NCBI GenBank assembly: GCA_031290715.1
Contig: JAITNA010000245.1
Location: 1-8,752, forward strand
Direction of reading: 5' to 3'
Length of the DNA stretch: 8,752 nucleotides
Origin: Eubacteriales Family XIII. Incertae Sedis bacterium
Lineage (GTDB): Bacteria > Bacillota > Clostridia > Peptostreptococcales > Anaerovoracaceae
The notes below the pieces were generated by a model. That model did not search any database and was not told the origin of the DNA. It worked only from the letters and a program-made list of their open reading frames with translations. Every line of letters starts with the position of its first letter. Within the stretch, counting starts at the first letter, position 1. Shown piece after piece: positions 1 to 6,408 of the stretch. Made by a program: the position numbers and the translations under genes.

Positions 1-28
1 CCGCCCTCATAGAACTCCCCGAATAATC

Positions 29-66
29 AAAAAAATGTCATTCCCGGAACAAGTCCGGGAATGACA
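29..66 (-). terminator. Rho-independent terminator of the livHMGFK operon
   Basis: A perfect 13-bp inverted repeat (36-48 against 54-66, arm TGTCATTCCCGGA) encloses a 5-base loop. Read on the minus strand it is followed at once by seven T residues (A run at 29-35 on the plus strand). It starts 20 bases past the livK stop, as expected for an intrinsic terminator of the minus-strand operon. The plus-strand side lacks a T run directly after the stem, so it should act mainly in one direction. The long perfect palindrome also resembles dispersed palindromic repeats, so it may be a repeat copy serving as a terminator. Confidence 0.88.
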
Positions 67-86
67 GTCCTAAGCTGATTTTTCGT

Positions 87-1394
87 CTACTGTTTGAGCA
101 GCGATTCCACGCTTTGCAGCGGTTCGATTTGGAGCCATCCCATCGGCGACTCGGCCGTCGTGACAGCCTTGAACAGGTTCATTTCCTGCGTGCCAAGGCG
201 TTTGCCGCCGGAGTAGTCAATGATGCCGCCAAACGGGTTTTGAATCGGAGCTTCCTCAAGCGCCTTCATGTAAGACGCCCATGTGACATCTTGGCCCTCG
301 AGCCGGCGAAGCCCCTCGGTGAAGTAAAATCCCGCGATCCACCCGGTTTCGGCATAGGCGTTCGTCCCGTATTCTTCGGGTGTCCATTTCTGGAAATCCG
401 CCAAGGCCGCTTCCGCGACAGCGCCGGCATTTTCAAGCCAGCCCAGCGCGTACACATCGAATTTGCCGGGGATGTCGGCGATAATCGCCTCGCTCATCGC
501 CGAAGAGCAGTTGACATAGGTGCTGATACAATCCTTGTTGACGCTCTGCGCCGCCAGCTCTTTGACAATTGTCGGGAAAGTACCCTGAATCGAAGCGATG
601 ATGATGTAATCAACATTCGCGTTCTTGAGGGACGTGACCGCGGCCGAAACATCGGCGGCACCGGCGGCTACCTGCTCTTCTACATACTCGATGCCGTCAA
701 GGCTTTCGATCTGCGCCACCGCGCCCTTTTCAAGGTCCATCCCGGCATCGTCGTTTGTGTAGATGATACCGATCTTCTTCGCGTCAAATTTCGCGGTTAC
801 ATACGCAGCCATAATGCCGCCTTCCGTGCGATAGATCGGCTGAACCGGGAAAATATTGTATCCGTCCGCGTTGGTCTTTGCATTGTCCGCGTAAAGCTGG
901 CCGATGCCCGTCGCGAAATAGACAGCGGGAATCCCGTATTCCTTCAACTGGTCAACCGTCGCCGCGACGACCGGCGTACCGAAGTGCCCGACGATCGCAA
1001 AGACCTTTTCGTCCTCGACATACTCTGTCAAAGCCGCGCTGCCTTTCGCGGGGTCAAATTCGTCGTCCGTGTGCAGGAACTTGATCTTGCGGCCGTCAAT
1101 GCCGCCCGCGTCGTTGACCATATCCAAGTAGGCCTGAAGCCCGGCCAAGAAAGGTACGCCTACGGGCGCGTACGCGCCGGAGGTGGCCGCGCTGTTGGCA
1201 ATCACGACTTCGTCGTCCGTGATCCCCTGAACAAAGCCGTTATCCTCCGCTTCGCCCGAATCGCCGGCGGCGGATCCGCCGGCAGACGCGCCGCCGCTGC
1301 TGCCGCCGCCCGTACTGTTTTTGCCGCAGCCGGACAGCACGACGGCCCCGACAAGCGTCACAAGCAATACAACTGTCAATATTTTTCTTTTCAT
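87..1394 (-). CDS. livK: HAAT-family ABC transporter substrate-binding lipoprotein (LivK-like)
   Basis: This is the extracytoplasmic receptor of the importer encoded upstream: it binds the substrate and hands it to the LivHM permease. The 435-residue product begins with a lipoprotein signal peptide (residues 1-22, basic MKRK then a hydrophobic core) and a lipobox L20-S21-G22-C23, so it should be lipid-anchored at Cys23. A Gly/Ser/Ala-rich linker (about 27-50) leads into a type I periplasmic-binding fold (Peripla_BP_6) from about residue 57. Family-typical signs are SGAYAPVG near 72-79 and the GGIDGRKI...DDEFDPAKG stretch near 98-118. The ATG start has an AAGGAGGAG site at 1401-1409. The gene is last in the operon, 85 bases after livF, and ends just before a strong terminator. 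The fold and role are clear; the ligand is unknown, as homologues bind branched-chain amino acids, amides, urea or aromatic and short carboxylates. Confidence 0.93.
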   Translation of the reverse strand: MKRKILTVVLLVTLVGAVVLSGCGKNSTGGGSSGGASAGGSAAGDSGEAEDNGFVQGITDDEVVIANSAATSGAYAPVGVPFLAGLQAYLDMVNDAGGIDGRKIKFLHTDDEFDPAKGSAALTEYVEDEKVFAIVGHFGTPVVAATVDQLKEYGIPAVYFATGIGQLYADNAKTNADGYNIFPVQPIYRTEGGIMAAYVTAKFDAKKIGIIYTNDDAGMDLEKGAVAQIESLDGIEYVEEQVAAGAADVSAAVTSLKNANVDYIIIASIQGTFPTIVKELAAQSVNKDCISTYVNCSSAMSEAIIADIPGKFDVYALGWLENAGAVAEAALADFQKWTPEEYGTNAYAETGWIAGFYFTEGLRRLEGQDVTWASYMKALEEAPIQNPFGGIIDYSGGKRLGTQEMNLFKAVTTAESPMGWLQIEPLQSVESLLKQ

Positions 1395-1417
1395 CCTGTT
1401 CTCCTCCTTACTGATTC

Positions 1418-1454
1418 ATCGTTACGATAGTTTTTTATACGATCACCCCATCGT
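1418..1454 (-). promoter_or_regulatory. Structured livF-livK intergenic segment, possible weak livK promoter or RNA processing site
   Basis: The 85-base gap between livF and livK carries four copies of one 5-mer or its complement: ATCGT at 1418-1422 and 1450-1454, ACGAT at 1424-1428 and 1439-1443. In the livK-sense RNA, the 1454-1450 and 1443-1439 arms can pair around a 6-base loop, and alternative pairings are possible with the copies nearer livK. A TATAAA hexamer (minus strand, 1439-1434) could be a -10 element, but I see no convincing -35. No T run follows the hairpin, so it is not an intrinsic terminator. The segment could support separate livK expression or protect its mRNA; the call is tentative. 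Confidence 0.25.
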
Positions 1455-1479
1455 TTGCCTTTTTGCAAAAAATGAGCAA

Positions 1480-2199
1480 TCAAACTGCCCCCAGATACGC
1501 CTCGACAAGACGCGTGTCTTTGATCAATTCGGACGCGGGGCCGTGGATACTGTTCTTGCCCGTTTCCAAAACATAGCCGTAGTCCGCAATCTTCAACGTT
1601 TGCAAAGCGTTTTGCTCGACGATGAGAACGGTGGTCCCCTCCGCCTTGATCTCCCGGATAATGCTGAAAATGTCGCGCACGACGAGCGGGGCCAGCCCCA
1701 AGGACGGCTCGTCCAAAAGGAGCAGCTTCGGACCGGCCATCAGCGCCCTGGCGATGGCCAGCATCTGCAGCTCCCCGCCCGACAAGGTGTAGCTCATCTG
1801 CGTCTTGCGCTCTTCAAGCCGCGGGAAATACCGATAGCAGCGCGCGAAATTTTCCTGAACCCGCGCTTTGCTTTTTATCGTAAAGGCGCCGGTTTTCATA
1901 TTCTCTTCCACCGTCAGGTCACGGAATATCTGCCGCCCTTCCGGGGATTGCACAACGCCCAATTTTGTGATTTTCTCCGCGTCCATATGGGTGATCTCCC
2001 TGCCGGCGAAGCGGATCACCCCCTCGGCCGCGCGCGTAAGCCCGGAAACACTGCGCAGGACAGAAGTTTTCCCCGCGCCGTTTGCCCCAAGCAAAGCGAC
2101 GACCTTTCCTTCCGGAACATCAAGGTCTATTCCCTTCACCGCTTCAATCGCCCCGTAGCGGATTTTCAGGCCGCGGATGCTCAGCGCAAGTTCACTCAT
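1480..2199 (-). CDS. livF: HAAT-family ABC transporter ATP-binding protein LivF
   Basis: One of the two cytoplasmic ATPases that power the importer. The 239-residue product has Walker A GANGAGKT (38-45), a Q-loop at Gln84 (GVVQSPEGR), the signature LSGGE (139-143), Walker B LLLLDEP (159-165) and then VEQNA (194-198). Gln in place of the usual H-loop His in this last motif is characteristic of LivF and is not a defect. The C-terminus VEAYLGAV is family-typical. I chose the ATG at 2199: GGGGAGA lies 7 bases upstream, and the ATG overlaps the livG stop in the string ATGAGTGA, a sign of translational coupling. A TTG five codons further upstream falls within the ribosome binding site region and is unlikely to be used. 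No terminator is seen between this gene and livK. Confidence 0.95.
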   Translation of the reverse strand: MSELALSIRGLKIRYGAIEAVKGIDLDVPEGKVVALLGANGAGKTSVLRSVSGLTRAAEGVIRFAGREITHMDAEKITKLGVVQSPEGRQIFRDLTVEENMKTGAFTIKSKARVQENFARCYRYFPRLEERKTQMSYTLSGGELQMLAIARALMAGPKLLLLDEPSLGLAPLVVRDIFSIIREIKAEGTTVLIVEQNALQTLKIADYGYVLETGKNSIHGPASELIKDTRLVEAYLGAV

Positions 2200-3058
2200 C
2201 TTCTTTCTCCCCAAGATACGCTTCCTGAACCAATGTGTTTTTTTGGATTTCTTCCGGGCTGCCCATCGCGAGGAATTTCCCGAATGAAATGGCGCAAATC
2301 CGGTCGCAGATATTCATGACCAAACGCATGTCATGTTCCACAAGCAGAATCGTGCACTGATATTGTTCGCGGATCCGGCGTATGATTTCCGCCAGTTCCT
2401 CTGTTTCCACATCATTGAGCCCGGCCGCGGGCTCGTCCAAAATGATCAGCCGCGGGTTGCTCATCAGCGTTCTCGTCATTTCGATTTTCTTCAGAACGCC
2501 GTAGGGCTGCCCGCCCGCAAGCTCATCTTTCTTGTCGTCAATGCCGAGAAAGCGCATGGCTTCAAGCGCTTTCTCATGATAGATTTTTTCCTCGCGGCGC
2601 GCCCGCGGCAGACGAAACGCCTGATCGAACATGTTGGATTTGAAATCCACATGGGCGCCGATGAGCACATTGTCGATCAAACTGAGCTCCGGGATGATCT
2701 CGACATTTTGGAACGTCCGGACAAGCCCCAGTTTGATGATGCTGTGTACGGGCCTTCCGACCAAATTGACCATCCCGTCCGCTCCGTCCCCGCCGCTGTC
2801 CGTCTTTTTTTCTTTCTTGGGCAGCCGGGCATTCTCGACCCTGAAAAAAACATTGCCCGAATCCGGCTTGTAAAATTGCGTAATGCAGTTGAAAACGGTG
2901 GTTTTCCCGGCGCCGTTTGGCCCGATGAGCCCGAATATTTCTTTTTCATAGACCATAAAGGACAAATCGTCGAGCGCTTTGAGCCCGCCGAAACCAATCG
3001 ACAGATTTTCAATGCGCAGCGCTTCCGGCCGGCCGTCTTGTTTGATGGTATCCGCCAT
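2192..3058 (-). CDS. livG: HAAT-family ABC transporter ATP-binding protein LivG
   Basis: The second ATPase subunit, expected to form a heterodimer with LivF beneath LivHM. The 288-residue product has Walker A GPNGAGKT (46-53), a Q-loop Gln117 in RTFQN, Walker B LIILDEP (204-210), and H-loop His242 in VEHD. The signature helix reads QPYGVLKKIEM (about 184-194), the PYG-type variant found in this subfamily rather than LSGGQ. The C-terminus QEAYLGEKEDE is LivG-like. A charged, glycine-rich stretch near 80-102 makes the segment between Walker A and the Q-loop about 22 residues longer than in E. coli LivG as I recall it. The ATG is preceded by AGGAGGAGG at 3065-3073 with 6-base spacing. It follows livM by 16 bases and overlaps livF by 8. 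Confidence 0.95.
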   Translation of the reverse strand: MADTIKQDGRPEALRIENLSIGFGGLKALDDLSFMVYEKEIFGLIGPNGAGKTTVFNCITQFYKPDSGNVFFRVENARLPKKEKKTDSGGDGADGMVNLVGRPVHSIIKLGLVRTFQNVEIIPELSLIDNVLIGAHVDFKSNMFDQAFRLPRARREEKIYHEKALEAMRFLGIDDKKDELAGGQPYGVLKKIEMTRTLMSNPRLIILDEPAAGLNDVETEELAEIIRRIREQYQCTILLVEHDMRLVMNICDRICAISFGKFLAMGSPEEIQKNTLVQEAYLGEKEDE

Positions 3059-3074
3059 TTGAGCCCTCCTCCTG

Positions 3075-4121
3075 TCAGTCCGCGCTTTTCACGAGTTCAT
3101 CCGCCGTCTGCTTTTTCCCTTTTCTGCGAAACGCGACCACAATCAAATCGGCCAGGCCTTTCAGCCCCTGCGGGAAAAACATAATGACGACGACGATGAG
3201 CACGCCGCTGAAGATGTACGGCAATCCGTTGATATCCCCGATCACCGGCAATTTTTTCAAAACCAATTCCGGAATCGCGACGATGATGAAACACCCGGCT
3301 ATCGTGCCGAAGATCGAGCGCAGCCCCCCGACGACGACCATGGCGATCACGTTGAGGGAGAGAAAGAGATTCCAGGTACTGGGATAAGAACTTTTCAAAA
3401 AGAACAGATAGAGCGCGCCGGCAAGGCCCGCGTACATCGTCGCAAGCGCGAAAGCCACCAATTTGTATTTGAGGATGTTGACGCCCATCGCCTGCGCCGC
3501 GACCTCGCTTGAACGCATTGCGTGCAGCGCGCGGCCGAGCTGCCCGTGCACCACATTGTGCGTCAGCATCATGATCAGCACCAAGGCGACGACGATGACA
3601 ATGAACATGCCGGCCCGGTCCGTCTGCACCCCGAAAATGACCGGGAAATGCGATTGCTTGCCGGCCGTTCCGTTGGTGAACCACTCCAATTGCTCAAACG
3701 TTTTCAGCAGAATTTCGGAAATACAAAGCGTTGCGATCGCCAAGTAAATGCTGCGCACCCGCAGCGACACAATCCCCACACCGACGCCGATAATCGTCGG
3801 GACGACCAAGGCGGCTAAGATCGCGAGCCAAAACGAAAGATTCAGATTTTCGACAAAATAGGCCGCCAAGTAAGCGCCCAGACCCATGAATCCCGCCGTT
3901 CCGAGCGATACGAGCCCGGAATACCCGAGCAGCAGGTTCAGCCCGATCGAAACGATGGAATAGATCAGCACGAACGCAAGGGTGGAAAGCGTACTGGACT
4001 TCATGGCGCCCGACGCGGCAATGGCCGGGAGAAAACAAAGGATCACGCCGAAGATGATAAATTGAACGTGCGCGTTCTTCAGGATGGCGCCTGCCTGTAT
4101 ATTTTTCAGCGTAGGATTCAT
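3075..4121 (-). CDS. livM: HAAT-family ABC transporter permease LivM
   Basis: An integral membrane subunit that forms the translocation path with LivH. The 348-residue product is strongly hydrophobic, with roughly nine or ten potential transmembrane segments. Family signs are GLNLLLGYSGLVSLGTAGF (60-78), the cytoplasmic coupling segment GRALHAMRSSEVAAQAMG (196-213) that should contact the ATPases, GGLRSIFGTIAG (265-276) and FFPQGL (315-320). Two ATG codons lie close together at 4127 and 4121. I chose 4121 because the GGAG at 4130-4133 is then 8 bases away, compared with only 2 for the upstream ATG. The frame stays open further upstream into livH (to 4439), but that extension is antisense-like, Arg-rich and not membrane-protein-like. 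It follows livH by 17 bases and precedes livG by 16. Confidence 0.94.
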   Translation of the reverse strand: MNPTLKNIQAGAILKNAHVQFIIFGVILCFLPAIAASGAMKSSTLSTLAFVLIYSIVSIGLNLLLGYSGLVSLGTAGFMGLGAYLAAYFVENLNLSFWLAILAALVVPTIIGVGVGIVSLRVRSIYLAIATLCISEILLKTFEQLEWFTNGTAGKQSHFPVIFGVQTDRAGMFIVIVVALVLIMMLTHNVVHGQLGRALHAMRSSEVAAQAMGVNILKYKLVAFALATMYAGLAGALYLFFLKSSYPSTWNLFLSLNVIAMVVVGGLRSIFGTIAGCFIIVAIPELVLKKLPVIGDINGLPYIFSGVLIVVVIMFFPQGLKGLADLIVVAFRRKGKKQTADELVKSAD

Positions 4122-4138
4122 CTTCATATCTCCTTTCG

Positions 4139-5014
4139 CTAGACCTTTTGCATGTAGGTCCTGCCGATCAGCCCGTTCGGACGGAACAGCAGAAAAACCA
4201 GAATCATTACATACATCAATTGATCGCCCCAGACCGAACTGACGTAAAGCTTGAGGAAATTGCTGGCCACAGCGATGATATAGGCGCCGATAACGGGTCC
4301 GTAGAATGTTTGAAACCCGCCCAATACGCAAGCGAAAAGCGCACTGACCTGCACCGTATTCATAAAGGTCGGCGTCACGGTGACCGACGGCGCGATCATC
4401 ACGCCGGCCAGCATGCCGAGCACGCCCGCGAGCGCCCAAGCGAAGAGCGTGACGGAGCGTGTCGGAATCCCCATCAGCCGCGCGGTGCTTTCATTGGAAG
4501 CCGTCGCCCGGATCGCCAAGCCGATTTTGGTCTTTTGCAAAACGAGGAAAAGAACCGCCGCGACCGCCACGCCGATGGCGATGTTCAATATCCCATTGTA
4601 GGATATCGCCGCGCTGCCGATGTTCAAATCGCCGCTTTTGATGAAACGGGGCAGCAGCATCGGGTCCGTCCCGAAAATAATGGGCGCCAAGCCGAGGAAT
4701 ACCATAATCAACCCGAGCGTGATGATCTCCTTGCCGACGGCTGTCGCCCGTTTCAATCTGCGGATGATCGCGAAATCCACGCCGAAGCCCAGAAATACCG
4801 CGACGCCGACCCCGGCGAGCACGCTGATCCAAAGAGGGGCGCCGGCCCTGTTGAACACAAACGCGACCGCGGTCGCGCCGAACATCCCCATGGAACCCTG
4901 CGCGAAATGCATGACCAAGCTCGTGCGCCATACGATGATGATACCCAGTGCGGCAAGCGCGTACACGCTCCCCGTTTCCAAGCTGCGCATAAAGGGTTGC
5001 AAGATCATATCCAC
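4139..5014 (-). CDS. livH: HAAT-family ABC transporter permease LivH
   Basis: First gene of the importer operon and the partner permease of LivM. The 291-residue product has about eight hydrophobic segments. LivH signs are the N-terminal MHFAQGSMGMFGA (35-47), the coupling segment GLAIRATASNESTARLMGIP (165-184), GGFQTFYGPVIGA (232-244) and FRPNGLIG (277-284). The start is taken as GTG at 5014, because GGAG at 5023-5026 lies 8 bases upstream; the in-frame ATG two codons later would be 14 bases away. A palindromic operator (5045-5058) and a candidate promoter lie directly upstream, so this gene and those behind it are probably repressed by the same regulator as the divergent metabolic operon. 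Confidence 0.94.
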   Translation of the reverse strand: MDMILQPFMRSLETGSVYALAALGIIIVWRTSLVMHFAQGSMGMFGATAVAFVFNRAGAPLWISVLAGVGVAVFLGFGVDFAIIRRLKRATAVGKEIITLGLIMVFLGLAPIIFGTDPMLLPRFIKSGDLNIGSAAISYNGILNIAIGVAVAAVLFLVLQKTKIGLAIRATASNESTARLMGIPTRSVTLFAWALAGVLGMLAGVMIAPSVTVTPTFMNTVQVSALFACVLGGFQTFYGPVIGAYIIAVASNFLKLYVSSVWGDQLMYVMILVFLLFRPNGLIGRTYMQKV

Positions 5015-5038
5015 AGCTGTTTCTCCTCTCTTTGTTTC

Positions 5039-5066
5039 AAATTATGACACTTGTGTCAGTTATCAA
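5039..5066 (-). promoter_or_regulatory. Candidate proximal promoter of livHMGFK
   Basis: On the minus strand, TTGATA (5066-5061) matches the -35 consensus at 5 of 6 positions. It is followed after 16 bases by TAATTT (5044-5039), a weak -10; CATAAT at 5046-5041 is a better hexamer but is only 14 bases from the -35. Transcription would begin near 5032, just ahead of the livH ribosome binding site. The palindromic operator fills the spacer exactly, the classic position for repression by a TetR-type dimer. The spacing compromise keeps confidence moderate. Confidence 0.45.
5045..5058. promoter_or_regulatory. Operator copy 1 (TGACAC-TT-GTGTCA) in front of livH
   Basis: A perfect 6-bp inverted repeat with a 2-base centre. 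The core TGACA-N4-TGTCA and the flanking TTAT recur upstream of the divergent operon (5272-5290), with 16 of 19 aligned bases identical. A shared palindrome in front of two divergent operons, with a TetR-type gene close by, points to a common repressor binding site. Which protein binds it is inferred. Confidence 0.72.
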
Positions 5067-5160
5067 TCGTAAAATTCGTTTCTTTGGGCGCTTCACGCTT
5101 TTGCGTTCTTTTCTTGAACCAAGGTCGCGATCCGGCGGCGAAAAGCCCTTTTACTCTGAA

Positions 5161-5189
5161 AATATCGCATATTCCGTTCGGTATGTCAA
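5161..5189 (-). promoter_or_regulatory. Candidate distal promoter of livHMGFK
   Basis: The minus strand shows a perfect consensus -35, TTGACA (5189-5184), a 17-base spacer, and GATATT (5166-5161) preceded by TGC, an extended -10 arrangement. The start would lie near 5154, giving a livH leader of about 140 bases that reads through operator copy 1. It could act with or instead of the proximal promoter. Confidence 0.45.
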
Positions 5190-5199
5190 TGCTTTCGGC

Positions 5200-5259
5200 G
5201 AAAAAATTTTTATTATTTGCAAAAAGGTACTTGTGCGGTCAAATTTCATATGCTACACT
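5200..5259 (+). promoter_or_regulatory. Candidate promoter of the KASIII-like/CoA-transferase/hydrolase operon
   Basis: TTGTGC (5231-5236) is a weak -35. After 17 bases comes TACACT (5254-5259), a 4-of-6 match to -10 preceded by TGC at 5251-5253, which gives an extended -10. The AT tract at about 5200-5225 (A6T5 then ATTATTTGCAAAAA) lies where an UP element would contact RNA polymerase. Transcription would start near 5266, leaving a leader of about 97 bases before the first gene. Confidence 0.5.
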
Positions 5260-5271
5260 AAACGCGAAAAG

Positions 5272-5285
5272 TGACACTACTGTCA
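5272..5285. promoter_or_regulatory. Operator copy 2 (TGACA-CTAC-TGTCA) in front of the KASIII-like gene
   Basis: The second copy of the palindrome, with symmetric TGACA/TGTCA half-sites around CTAC. It lies only a few bases downstream of the expected start of the plus-strand operon, so a bound dimer would block initiation or early elongation. Its centre is about 227 bases from that of copy 1. Confidence 0.68.
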
Positions 5286-5362
5286 TTTATTTGAATTTTG
5301 TAAACGCTCAAAAAATACCGAATACCATACGCTGATTCAATTCAATACGAAGGAGAAGAACG

Positions 5363-6397
5363 ATGACAGCGAAAAAAGAAGAGAACATTGGGATTCTGGG
5401 ATACGGTCTGTATTTGCCCGAACCCCGTATGACGGCAAGGGAAATTTCAAAAGCGACAAAAGGCGCATGGACGGAGGAAGCGGTGATCGAAAAACTCGGC
5501 ATTATTCAAAAACCGCTCCCCGGCCCGGACGACGGCACTCAAAAAATGGGGGCGCGCGCGGCACAGGACGCCCTGAACCGGACAGGTCTTGACCCGAAGG
5601 AAATCGACGTCATACTCTGCGTCGGGGAAGAATGGAAAGAATACGGGCTTACGACGTCCGCGCTGTATATCCAAGACGCGATCGGCGCGTCGAACGCATG
5701 GGGCATCGATGTGGCGAACCGCTGCTGCACGACCTGCACGGCGCTCAAAATGGCGAAGGACCTTCTGATTGCGGATGATGAAATCGATACGGTCCTGATC
5801 GCGGGCGGATACCGCAACGGGGATTTCGTGGATTATACCGACAAAAATGTGAGCATGATGTACAACCTCGGCGCGGGCGGCGGCGCGTTCATCGTCCGGA
5901 AAGGGATGGACAGAAACCTCCTGCTCGGCAGCCATATGATCGGCGACGGGTCCCTCGCCCATACGGCCGGCGTGCAGATCGGCGGCATCAACGAGCCGTT
6001 CACCGCGGACAACGTCGGCGAGGGATACAAGTCTTTGCGCCTGATGGACGCGGAACGCATGAAAGCCCGCCTGAACGACGTCAGTCTGCCCAATTGGTAT
6101 CATTGCATTGACGAAAGCCTTCGCAAGAGCGGGGGTCTGACGCGCGCGGACATCGACTATCTCGGCATTCTTCATTTCAAGCGCAGTCAGCACATAGCGA
6201 TGCTGAAGGAGCTTGGGATTCCGGACGAGCGGTCGATTTATCTGGAGCATTACGGGCACATCGGGCAGGTCGATCAGATGTTGACCATCCATCTGGGGTT
6301 AGCGTCCGGGAAAATCAAAGACGGCACGCTGATCACGCTGATTGCGGCCGGCATCGGGTATGTTTGGGCGGCGAACTGCGTCCGCTGGGGCAAATAA
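5363..6397 (+). CDS. Divergent 3-oxoacyl-ACP synthase III (FabH/KASIII-like) thiolase-fold enzyme
   Basis: A 344-residue thiolase-superfamily protein of usual KASIII length. The nucleophile is Cys121 in IDVANRCCTTCTALKMA (115-131), which aligns with the active Cys of FabH. His271 in GILHFKRSQH matches the FabH catalytic His. The third catalytic position, Asn in FabH (GNTSAAS motif), is His299 here (YGHIGQVDQ). The C-terminal GIGYVWA (330-336) matches the FabH GGGFTWG segment. Family members condense an acyl-enzyme with malonyl-ACP or another acyl-CoA; some transfer acyl groups to other acceptors, and reversal is conceivable. The Asn-to-His change and the position next to a CoA-transferase argue against housekeeping FabH. 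No ACP, DUF35 partner or fab genes are present in the window. The ATG has AAGGAG at 5350-5355 with good spacing. It is the first gene of a three-gene operon; the next start follows after 11 bases. The fold is certain; the reaction is unknown. Confidence 0.9.
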   Translation: MTAKKEENIGILGYGLYLPEPRMTAREISKATKGAWTEEAVIEKLGIIQKPLPGPDDGTQKMGARAAQDALNRTGLDPKEIDVILCVGEEWKEYGLTTSALYIQDAIGASNAWGIDVANRCCTTCTALKMAKDLLIADDEIDTVLIAGGYRNGDFVDYTDKNVSMMYNLGAGGGAFIVRKGMDRNLLLGSHMIGDGSLAHTAGVQIGGINEPFTADNVGEGYKSLRLMDAERMKARLNDVSLPNWYHCIDESLRKSGGLTRADIDYLGILHFKRSQHIAMLKELGIPDERSIYLEHYGHIGQVDQMLTIHLGLASGKIKDGTLITLIAAGIGYVWAANCVRWGK

Positions 6398-6408
6398 AGG
6401 AGGCTGCT

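Larger units (their letters stand above)
5015..5362. other. Divergent control region between livH and the KASIII-like gene
   Basis: This 348-base non-coding stretch is visibly more AT-rich than the genes on either side. It holds candidate promoters in both directions, two copies of a 14-bp near-palindrome at its two ends, and a mixed middle section (about 5085-5150) with no clear feature beyond a small ACGC-TTTT-GCGT hairpin at 5095-5106. Short open frames inside it lack ribosome binding sites and recognisable products, so I do not call any as genes. Confidence 0.8.

Noticed and set aside
1..20. GGGGAG then ATG on the minus strand (ATG at 10-8), a possible start of a further gene after the terminator
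   Set aside because: Only three codons are visible and the spacing is short; it cannot be told from chance.
114..1430. Long open frame on the plus strand opposite livK (and similar ones opposite livF, livG and livH)
   Set aside because: Arg-rich, low-complexity translations without ribosome binding sites or family motifs. They mirror the codon use of the well-supported genes on the other strand.
2475..2510. Apparent loss of the LSGGQ signature in LivG
   Set aside because: The PYG-type signature is a known variant in this ATPase subfamily; all other nucleotide-binding motifs are intact.
4122..4439. N-terminal extension of livM into livH
   Set aside because: The extension is Arg-rich and soluble-looking, overlaps livH heavily, and a good ribosome binding site sits before the ATG at 4121.
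1458..5227. TTTGCAAAAAGG present in both intergenic regions (5216-5227 plus strand; 1458-1469 minus strand)
   Set aside because: AT-rich 12-mer with low information; no consistent position relative to promoters, so a chance match is likely.
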